Below are positions 56,358 through 64,000 of a stretch of 64,000 nt of DNA, piece after piece. Position numbers and translations under genes: made by a program. The first letter of the stretch is position 1. Every line of letters starts with the position of its first letter. The notes beneath the pieces were generated by a model. The model saw only the letters and a list, made by a program, of their open reading frames with translations. It was not told the origin of the DNA and searched no databases. Source of the DNA: Balanoglossus misakiensis (taxonomy: Eukaryota > Hemichordata); NCBI GenBank assembly GCA_040954595.2, contig CM082597.2, forward strand, positions 7,812,001 to 7,876,000, read 5' to 3'.

Positions 56358-57310
56358 TCAACCCTCGAAAGAGCGCAAAAAAACATTAATGCGTTCTGAA
56401 ACCTCAACCCTTTTTGAAAATGGTATCTCCAGATACAAAAGGTAAGCCCCAGATTTCCAGTCCCCATGACTTTGTACAAGCTCCCCACAAACATTTGCTG
56501 AAAAAGCAGCTGTGGCACCCCCTCTGCGAAAACTGTGGCCAGAAAAGGACCGTGATGGGTAACCGGCTGTATCCAGTAGAGACCGGAGTTTAGTTGTGAA
56601 ACTATGGTGGGTTAATGTTAACAACCCTGACCTGCCGGGGTAAACAAATGCTGGGCTTGCCATAGGGGCAGGGATGGCGCTGGTCATCTGGCGTAAAGCA
56701 GTAACTAGATACAGTGGTGAACCTGGCATTTGTAAGATTGGAACTGAATGGATTGTGGCCCGACACTGGTTGGTTTTGGACCATGTGGTAGCGATAACAA
56801 CTCCAACTGATGTGAATTTGAAGTTGCGACGGGCTAGGTGTTTAGATGGGTCAAATTTATTTGGGCTCGGGGGAACCAAGTTAGACTTGCGCAAGAATAA
56901 ATGGAAGGCCGTGAGAAAGGCTGACCAAAGTGTGGTGTCCAACGGCTTTGACAAATCCAAAAACTTGTAAAGGGTAAGCAAGATAGAAGGCGTGATGGCT
57001 AATTTGCATTTGGGAACTTGAGGGTAGGTGTGTGCGATGCCCTGCAAAGTTAAACGTAAAAACAGATGGTGAACCACTTGCCCGTCAAAACCATTCAACT
57101 CGTGTAGCAGGCGAACTGCATTAAGGTAGTTTTTCAAGGTACCAACATTTCTAATTGTTGCTGATAAACACTGAACGAACAAAGACAAACTGGTTGGGGA
57201 GGCAGGAACTGGCTTCAAACCATAGAAAATGCAAAACAGGAAGTAAGTCTTCCACTGCGAGTGAAAATTTGAAATTGTCCCATGTGCATAAGCAGCGGAA
57301 ATGATAGAGG
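56358..57310 (-). CDS. DIRS-type retroelement tyrosine recombinase
   Basis: A minus-strand frame open from about 57310 to the stop at 56358. It shows the catalytic set of tyrosine recombinases: FLRKSNL (first Arg), GHSFRRGGA (H-x-x-R), SHGDWKSGAY (W/H position) and YLLYLE (nucleophile Tyr). In DIRS and Ngaro retroelements this enzyme joins a circular cDNA into the genome, replacing the DDE integrase. The first in-frame ATG at 57218 gives 286 residues, but the domain starts upstream, so it may be expressed as part of a longer frame. This ORF has no internal stop. It belongs with the RT-RNase H fragments immediately to the right. Confidence 0.85.
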
Positions 57311-57331
57311 TCTACTTTCGGTGGAATATTC

Positions 57332-58394
57332 TTAATCCTTTGTTGAAGACTTCTGCTCCTGTGAAAAATGGAGAAAATACCAGTCATGAGTGAAATTGAA
57401 TAATGTGCTGTCGACGTACTTTTCTGTCAATTGTTTAGCCCCTGTCAATTCTATGAATTTGGCATGGCTACGATCATCGGTGTCCCAATGGCTAAGTATG
57501 TCTGCAATACGATTAGAAGCGCCGCTGACATGTACTGCCTTGATTTGAAACTGATATTGGGCAGCAACGAACCATATTTGCCTTGCGCATTTCAACATGA
57601 GGGGATCTCTCGTACGACGGGAGTTAAGGACGTGAACGGTGGCTTCGTTATCACACTGAATGATAAATTGTCTGCCCGTTAGTTGAGTGGCCCACAGTTT
57701 ACATGCAACCATTACAGTCAAGAATTCTAGAATGCTGATGTGGTGTTCTTTGTCACGAATGGTTTGGGGAAATTGGCAAATACTCATCCAGAAAGGTGCC
57801 ACCAGCCCCTAGTAAGCATGCATCTGCAGTTGTGAGAAATTGGTCTGGGAACCCCCAATCCCCAGTGGGTAACATTGATATACCATTGAAATGCTCTAGG
57901 TATGAGGTCCACCACAGAATATCTTTTTTGAACTCGGCATTGATATGGAAACGATGATGTTGACGTCGCAGCGTGCGCAACTTGTCTAATAACCTTGAGA
58001 TAAAGACCCGCCCTGGCCTGACGCAACCTGCCAGAAAGGCCAGTTTACCGATCAGGGACTGTAATTCTCTTTTATTAGACCGTTTCCTAGACAACCACAT
58101 GGGGAGGTACTGTTTAGTTTCTTCAAGTTTCTGCTGTGGCACACTCATAGTCATGTCGATAGTGTTGAATTGCCGACCCAGGAAGGTCATTACTGGGGAC
58201 GGGGAACAAGCTTTTCCCGGTGATTCATCAAGACCAAGCGCAATAAGTAAATTGCCCAACTGAGTGAATGCAAAATCAGCCTTATCGACTGATTCCGCAC
58301 CGGCAAAATCATCTAAATAATTCACACAATCGCTTCCCTCCTGTTGTGATATATACCGGACTGCATTGGTAGTACGCTGGCATGCAATGGAGGC
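57332..58394 (-). pseudogene. DIRS-type reverse transcriptase-RNase H, frameshifted and interrupted
   Basis: The minus-strand frame 58394-57753 contains NYLDDFAGAES (the YxDD catalytic motif), LGRQFNT and LIGKLAFLAGCVRPGR, then FLTTADACLLGAGG (start of RNase H). The frame is lost near 57750-57800 and resumes in another frame (57802-57332) with ISILEFLTV, FIIQCDNEATVHVLNS and ASNRIADILSHW, the remaining RNase H acidic residues. So RT-RH carries at least one frameshift. Its N-terminal side is cut at 58394 by the gypsy LTR; the missing fingers and palm should lie beyond the gypsy element, outside the window. Confidence 0.82.
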
Positions 58395-58785
58395 TGTTAC
58401 GTTTAGCCGGTTCGCTCAGGATTTTCTATATAGGGTAAATCAGACAGCCTGGGGCGACACTGGATTGTGAAATAAACAGCAACGATTTAATGCTCACCAC
58501 TCAATACAAAACTGCTGGGAGGGAGGCAGCGGATGATGGTGTGTTGTACGATGGCTCTCAAACAATGTTTGTTATGTCTTTAGATCTGTTCTCCTCCGAG
58601 TCTATTGATCGATTGTGTACGAGGCAGCCATGTTTGTCCGGTCTCCGCCAGCCTACCCACAATTCCGGAGTTTATGCATGCAAGTACTGGGTGCCCCAGC
58701 GCCATCTACGGCAAAGCCTGACTAATCTTTCTTTTGTATGTGTCGATAAGCAATAGGTGTAATGGTTCGCACGGTCCGCATCACA
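58395..58785 (-). repeat. Gypsy 3' LTR (391 bp)
   Basis: On the element strand it begins TGTGATGCGGACCGTGCGAA and ends GGCTAAACGTAACA, i.e. TG...CA ends, and abuts the polypurine tract AGGAGGGGGCAG (58797-58786). Its outer border falls directly inside DIRS coding sequence. Confidence 0.85.
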
Positions 58786-58797
58786 CTGCCCCCTCCT
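58786..58797 (-). promoter_or_regulatory. Polypurine tract of the gypsy element
   Basis: Element-strand AGGAGGGGGCAG immediately precedes the LTR; it would prime plus-strand DNA synthesis. Confidence 0.75.
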
Positions 58798-58932
58798 AAA
58801 AAAGAGTTATCCGTCCCCAGATAACATTACAACAAGCAACTAGAAATAGCAGAACAAGTAATAAACAATGAAACTCTGGTAGGTCCAAAAAAATTGTCAA
58901 CAGGGCAAATATCGCCTGATCAGGCATGTCCT

Positions 58933-60180
58933 TTACAGCTCCTCAACGAGACGTCTTGGAGGTTTCCGTGGTCTTCTACTTCGACGCATGCCTTCGGCGC
59001 TCACAGCACTCCCATCTGCCTCCAAAGCATGGGTAAGTTTTGAGTCCTCTTCAACGGACACATCAATGCCAGAATCCTCCAAGGCGTTGTTAGCATCTGG
59101 TTGCAGATGTGCAGTCGTGGGCCCATCCAGTGCGGACTCTGAAATGCTGCCACTAATATCAGCTTCGTCAGCAGGCAATTCCTCCATGCAGACATCAGGT
59201 CCTCTGCTCTCATTAGGCTGTAGCCAGTCGGCTCTCCAGACACTATGGACGATCTTGGGTTTGGAACGAGGCCCTCTCTGGATTCTATACACAAGATCGT
59301 TTATGCAGTCAACAACACCATATGGGCCCTCCCATGGTTTTGCGAGCTTCGGCGAAAGGCCTTTCTTATGCTGTGGGTTATATAACCAGACACCGTCGCC
59401 TCGTTGAAGCTTTGGTTGCCCTGCCCTGGTATCGTATCGGCGCTTCACTCTGTCACTGCTCCTCTTGATGTTGTCTCTGGCAAATGAGTGAACATTTTGC
59501 ATTCGGTCTTGCAATACTCCGACATACACACCATGAGACTCAGTTTCCTCCTCTGGACGACCATATACCAGATCTACTGGAAGTTTCATCTCTCTCCCCA
59601 GCATCATCATGGACGGGGTGAAACCGGTAGTCTCATGGACTGCAGTTCTGTAGCTCATCAGGAGGAGAGGCAGATGTTCATCCCAAGTTTCCTGGTGGTC
59701 CTCGACAAATATCGCCAACTGATTCTCAATGGTCCTGTTGTAGCGTTCCACCATTCCGTCTGACTGGGGGTGCAGTGGGGTCGTCCTCGTCTTTTGTATC
59801 CCAAGAAGCCCGCACATTTGCTGGAACACAGCTGCCTCGAAGTTTCGGCCTTGGTCAGAGTGTAATTCCAGAGGAACACCAAAACGACTCACAAACTCAT
59901 CAACTACCTTCCTCGCTACTGTTACTGCTTCCTGATTTGGTATCGCAAAACCCTCTGGCCACTTGCTGAAGTAGTCCATGGCGATGAGAATGAACCGATT
60001 TCCTCTTGGCGTCTCAGGAAGGGGACCGAGGACATCGATGGCCAACCTTTCCATGGGCGCGCCCACATTGTATATGCCGAGTGGCGCGTGCTTCTTATGA
60101 TATGGCCCTTTCCGTCTGGCACACTGCTCACACTTCTTGCACCAAAGTTCCACAGACTGTCGACACCCTACCCAGTAAAA
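58933..60180 (-). CDS. Gypsy integrase portion of pol
   Basis: Continues the pol frame after the TGA at 60183-60181. The zinc-binding CC pair (CKKCEQC) is here, with its HH pair in the preceding segment (LHDTRTGGHW). The DDE core has IDVLGPLPETPRGNRFILI (first Asp), LHSDQGRNFEAAVF (second Asp) and SDGMVERYNRTIENQL (Glu). A GPY/F-type segment (KPWEGPYGVVD) follows, then a 100-residue acidic to basic tail ending RRLVEEL. All catalytic residues are present. It inserts cDNA into the host genome. First ATG after the stop is at 60153. Confidence 0.9.
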   Translation of the reverse strand, partial: FYWVGCRQSVELWCKKCEQCARRKGPYHKKHAPLGIYNVGAPMERLAIDVLGPLPETPRGNRFILIAMDYFSKWPEGFAIPNQEAVTVARKVVDEFVSRFGVPLELHSDQGRNFEAAVFQQMCGLLGIQKTRTTPLHPQSDGMVERYNRTIENQLAIFVEDHQETWDEHLPLLLMSYRTAVHETTGFTPSMMMLGREMKLPVDLVYGRPEEETESHGVYVGVLQDRMQNVHSFARDNIKRSSDRVKRRYDTRAGQPKLQRGDGVWLYNPQHKKGLSPKLAKPWEGPYGVVDCINDLVYRIQRGPRSKPKIVHSVWRADWLQPNESRGPDVCMEELPADEADISGSISESALDGPTTAHLQPDANNALEDSGIDVSVEEDSKLTHALEADGSAVSAEGMRRSRRPRKPPRRLVEEL

Positions 60181-62838
60181 TCAATCACTCACGCGAGACA
60201 ACATCTTCTTGACAGACCAATGTCCTCCTGTACGGGTATCGTGCAACTGCTCAAGAACTTCTTGCTGTCTGGCTTTGGGTAGTATCAGTTGTCTCTGGAT
60301 AATACCACCCTCTGGCTTCTCCCATCGGCGATAGAGTACACCCTGGGACAGTTCAAGAGAATCCCATTGCGACCAGTATGCTTTGGTGGCGGGGCCATAT
60401 GGGGACACTACACTCCATTTGGGACGCTCTCTTGAGTTATCCATCCACAACAGGATCGGCCTGATATCAGGATCCTCTAACTGGGCCTCACGGAGGTCTG
60501 ATTTCTTCTCCTTGTCAGCATCATGAGACTCATGTTTCGCTTCTACCTTCCTGGCCACAGAGCTCCCATCCCCACCGTACGGTTTCTCAGGCAGCTGTCT
60601 CAGCGACCTCTCATTCTGTTGTTCACGTCCTTCTTGCCTATCACAATATTTGCATGAGTTTCCACATGGTCTGCGAGACAGGCCGTCAGCATTGAGATGG
60701 CTCTGTCCTGCCCTATGCTGGATAAGGAAGTCATACTCCTGGAGTTTCTGGAGCCACCTAGCTGTCTGCCCCTCTGGACTGTGAAACTTCATAAGCCATT
60801 GTAGCGCTGAGTGGTCTGTTCTCACAGTAAACCTCCTGCCATAGAGATAGTGGTGGAAATGGTCGACCGCCTTAACCACAGCCAGTAGTTCTTTGCGAGT
60901 AACACAGTATCGCTGCTCAGGCCCATGTAGCACACTGCTGTAGTACGATAGCACACGCTCTTCTCCATCCTGTTGTCGTTGGGAGAGGACTGCCCCTATT
61001 GCACCCTCACTGGCATCCGTGTCGACAATCAGGGGTCCATCCGGCTGAGGGAAACCAAGAACTGGAGCGGACGTCAACTTCTGCTTCAAGACATTAAATG
61101 CCGTCTCGCAATCCGCAGTCCAAGAAAACCTGTGGCCCTTCTGTGTGAGTCGGTGCAGGGGTCTAGCTATTTCAGCAAATGATGCCACAAACCTGCGGTA
61201 ATATGAACAAAACCCAAGGAATGCTCGGACTTCCTTAACATTGGATGGAGTTGGCCATGTGGACACTTCCTCCGTCTTCTCCGCATCAGTCGCCACACCA
61301 GCTTCGCTTACAACATGTCCTAGGAAAGCCACTTGACGTCTGAACAGCTCACACTTCTTGGGACTGAGCTTCAGCCTAGCTTTCCGCAAACGGTTCATGA
61401 CCTGTTTCAAGTGGCTCATCTCCTCATCGAAGCTCTTCCCGTGCATGATGATGTCGTCAAGATAGACCAAAACCACAGTCCATGGCAGACCTCTCAGCAC
61501 CTGCTCCATCAGCCTCTCAAACGTGGCAGGCGCGTTACATAATCCGAAAGGCATCACAACGAACTGCCACAAACCACTTCCTGCGGTAAAACTGGTCTTC
61601 TCCCGATCTTCCTCAGCCACTTCGACCTGCCAGTACCCGCTCTTAAGATCCAGGGTGGAAAACCAGGAGGAGCCCGCTAGAGAATCAAGAGTTGCGTCAA
61701 TTCTGGGCAGTGGGTATGAGTCCTTCCGGGTAACCTCGTTTAACCTCCTATAGTCCACACAGAAACGCGTTGATCCGTCTTTCTTTCTAACTAACACGAT
61801 AGACGATGCCCACGGGCTCTTTGACGGCTCTATAACTCCCTCTGCATACATCTTGTCAATCTCCGACAAGGCTTCAGCTTGTTTCACGGGCGGCAGTCTC
61901 CTTGGTCGCTGTCTGATAGGTGCTGCGTTTCCGGTGTGTATTGTGTGCTCAACGATAACTGTTTTACCAAGGTCCTTACTGCCCTTGGAGAACACATCCT
62001 GAAATTCTTTCAGGAATTTCCTCAAAGAATCACATTGTTCTCGAGAAAGTCCATTGCAGCTTCGGTGATATAGATCCTCTAAATAGTCTGGCATCCTAGA
62101 TTGGTTCCTGTCAGCAACGGGGTCCTCCACCGGCACAGACCCTCCATCTGGTGCCTCCACACTGCAGACAGTCTCAACAGATCCCAATGTATTGCCTTTC
62201 CTCAGTGTTCTCCTTTGCTGAGTTACAGTCATCAGCCGCACTGGAACGCAATCGCCACTGGTATCAACCAGAGTCTTCCCAACAACAACGCCCTTACAGC
62301 TGAAACTCTTCCCAGGTTCTACCAATCCCCAGCCACTGTGCCGCTTAGGTCTGGTCATTCGGCCTTGTATGATTGCTTTGCTCATAGGTGGAATAGTGAC
62401 ATTCCTATCGACCACCACTCTGCATAAAGTGAACTCCTCTTGAGTCATTGCTGCCCTAGCTGGCTGATCAAAGGGGACATCTTCATTACCAATCCGCAAA
62501 CATCTGTGTATCAGGTCTGGCGTACTGTTGTGCTGCGCGAAGAAATCAGTGCCAAGGAGAACATCATCTGAAATGTCAGCTACCCATACATTATGGTGTA
62601 CAATGGTTTTGCCAAGTTGAATGGGCAGTAATCCACGTCCCTTCACAGGTGATGTACCACCGCAGGCTGTCTTTATGTAGACCTTGTCTGTAAGTGTGAT
62701 TGTTGGCGGTAACTTTCTCTGCCGCATAAGTACATCAGTCTTTATGATAGTCGCGTCAAACCCGGTGTCCAGCACAATCTTACAGGGAACGCCATCAACA
62801 AAACCGCGTACTATGGGCGTAAGGTCAGGTCCAGACAC
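60181..62838 (-). pseudogene. Gypsy protease-reverse transcriptase-RNase H portion of pol, ending at an in-frame TGA
   Basis: The frame is open upstream of the ATG at 62838 to the frameshift site at 62925. Motifs in order: protease IVLDTGFDATI; RT DGSTRFCVDYRRLNEV, LDLKSGYWQV, FGLCNAPATFERLM and VYLDDIIMHG; RNase H LIVDTDASEGAIGAVLSQ and VRTDHSALQWLM; integrase linker with LHDTRTGGHW. All catalytic residues are intact. The frame stops at TGA 60183-60181, inside the integrase zinc-binding region, where family members normally read on; the same frame continues open for 1.2 kb. A single nonsense change therefore disables integrase. Confidence 0.9.
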
Positions 62839-62918
62839 ATGGCCTGTGCGAATGATAACATCAGGGGCAATGTCCTTATCAATAATGCCAGCTGAGTTCT
62901 GCCCCGCGAACCCAGCTC

Positions 62919-63947
62919 CTACTCGTTTCCCGAAACAGTTGTTGGCACCGCTGAATCACGCTTTTCCTTTGGGCAGTCTCTAGCAAAGTGGCCCACCTGG
63001 TCACAATTCCAGCATTTCTTGTCCTTCGAGGGCTGGTTCTTTCTACGCACTGGTCCACTGGGCCTAGCCTCCAGCTTGTCCATTACCTTTTGTAGCATCT
63101 GGCTAATGTGTCCAAATAACTGGCCGGTTTCATCACGATCTGCTGCCACATTGGAATCACTTTTGTCAGGGGTGCAGGTCCTTCGTACGAGGTCATCACT
63201 GTGGGTATTGCGTCCCCTAGTCTTACTTGCGATCAAAAAGGACTCCAACTCCAATGATTTTTTCGGTTTGGCTTGTCTCAGGCGTAGCCGCATATCGTCG
63301 TCATTCACCGCATCAACAAACTGGTCGCACGCCAGGTTATCCTGTAATTCGCTAGACATGGTCGGATATGCCAATCTTACCAATCGCTCAATGTCACCAG
63401 CCAACTCAGGTAGACTTTCCCCCTTGCGTTTCACCCTATTCTCAAAACGGACACGGGAGAGGTCAGTCTGGTGCGCCGTACCATATCTAGCCGACAATGC
63501 CGCCACCAAGGACTGGTAGTCTTGACGTTTCTGCCCAGGTAGGTTACTTAAAACGGTTAGGGCAGGTCCTTTAAGATTAGATGCCAGATACAGTGCTTGC
63601 TGGTGTTCATTCCAACCATTCATCTGTGCCACCAGCTCGAACTGCGCCTGATACGCCTCCCATGTGGTCGATCCATCGAACGCCGTTGGCCTCTGAAGTG
63701 GTTTGCTGGCATTATTAAAGGAGCTGCAAAGTGCTGATTCCGCCTGGCGAATTGGAGTACCCACCGGCCTTGGGGCAGAAATGTCCAAGGGGATTGGCTT
63801 TGACATGAACTGTGGACTGCCACTAGAGGGCGCCATCACCAATGGGGTAGATGTGTGTTGCATGGCACGTCCATATTTCCCCTGGGACTCAGGATCCATA
63901 GCAGGCTGTGGCCCTTTAACGTCAAATGTTTCCTCCAATCCACACAT
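62919..63947 (-). CDS. Gypsy Gag polyprotein
   Basis: 342 codons from ATG at 63947 to TAG at 62921-62919. The central part (QRPTAFDGSTTWEAYQAQFE, ALYLASNLKGPALTVLSNLP) is the conserved Ty3/gypsy Gag capsid (retrotrans_gag) region. The C-terminus has one CCHC zinc knuckle, CWNCDQVGHFARDC, for RNA packaging. The frame is uninterrupted. Its last codons overlap the slippery site that gives access to pol. Confidence 0.92.
   Translation of the reverse strand: MCGLEETFDVKGPQPAMDPESQGKYGRAMQHTSTPLVMAPSSGSPQFMSKPIPLDISAPRPVGTPIRQAESALCSSFNNASKPLQRPTAFDGSTTWEAYQAQFELVAQMNGWNEHQQALYLASNLKGPALTVLSNLPGQKRQDYQSLVAALSARYGTAHQTDLSRVRFENRVKRKGESLPELAGDIERLVRLAYPTMSSELQDNLACDQFVDAVNDDDMRLRLRQAKPKKSLELESFLIASKTRGRNTHSDDLVRRTCTPDKSDSNVAADRDETGQLFGHISQMLQKVMDKLEARPSGPVRRKNQPSKDKKCWNCDQVGHFARDCPKEKRDSAVPTTVSGNE
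62925..62931 (-). promoter_or_regulatory. Programmed -1 frameshift heptamer GGGAAAC (gag to pol)
   Basis: Element-strand GGGAAAC lies in the gag frame as G-GGA-AAC, four bases before the gag TAG. The -1 frame after it is open directly into protease. X-XXY-YYZ geometry is exact; downstream RNA structure was not assessed. Confidence 0.75.
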
Positions 63948-64000
63948 TCTTTTCTCAACCCTCTCCTGATTAAAGGCGACATCCTGCCTTAGCTTTAATT

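Larger units (their letters stand above)
58395..64000 (-). mobile_element. Ty3/gypsy LTR retrotransposon, 3' LTR to gag (5' end outside window)
   Basis: Order on the minus strand is gag (63947-62919), pol with protease-RT-RNase H (62838-60181) and integrase (to 58933), polypurine tract (58797-58786) and 3' LTR (58785-58395). The integrase-last order defines Ty3/gypsy. No envelope ORF and no chromodomain are evident. The 5' LTR and primer-binding site are not reached by 64,000. It is inserted inside the DIRS RT gene. Confidence 0.92.

Noticed and set aside
59001-59407. Plus-strand frames inside the gypsy region (for example 139 codons at 58988 and 166 codons at 63019)
   Set aside because: They are antisense shadows of integrase and gag, whose minus-strand frames carry the conserved motifs.

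Overview
The window is nuclear DNA of an animal. Three genes encode secreted or matrix proteins built from shuffled extracellular modules, split by many short GT-AG introns with consistent phases. The DNA around them is crowded with MITEs, LTR, DIRS-type, Penelope-like and hAT elements. The domain mix (fibro-slime, F5/8C, WxxW, PAN, HYR) and repeat style suggest a marine invertebrate deuterostome such as a lancelet or hemichordate. This is inference; the sequence does not name the species.

1-33 kb (+): the 3' 38 exons of one very large gene, with in-frame junctions throughout. It reads LRR/LRRCT, FN3, fibro-slime, cadherin-like, F5/8C, Cys-rich, EGF, thrombospondin type 3, thrombospondin C-terminal and LamG-like, ending in a polybasic tail: a mega-thrombospondin-like protein of at least 1,972 residues. 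Its largest intron (2,049-13,587) holds a head-to-tail array of seven 1.4-1.9 kb units with 21 exact copies of the DR1 nuclear-receptor motif.

33-36.4 kb: gene-free, with several inverted-repeat elements and palindromes. 36.4-40.2 kb (+): a complete four-coding-exon gene for a small secreted protein with a signal peptide and two WxxW domains. It has a TATA box, two CCAAT boxes and two octamers, and the duplicated WxxW exons carry the same MITE end in front of them.

40-50 kb: decayed mobile and gene fragments, comprising a possible LINE remnant, a spliced hAT transposase C-terminus, a frameshifted kinase pseudogene and a 1,922-bp direct duplication.

50.2 kb onward (+): the 5' part of another secreted-protein gene (signal peptide, PAN, HYR) with an octamer/TATA promoter. 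Its introns hold a Penelope-like GIY-YIG remnant, a 455-bp tandem palindromic repeat and a 1.1-kb TIR element. 55.8-64 kb (-): a broken DIRS-type tyrosine-recombinase retroelement interrupted by a nearly intact Ty3/gypsy element. The gypsy has gag, a GGGAAAC frameshift site, and a pol with one internal stop; it runs off the right edge.

The three genes would all act outside the cell (matrix, mucus or secreted fluid). Nothing in the sequence shows that they form one pathway.
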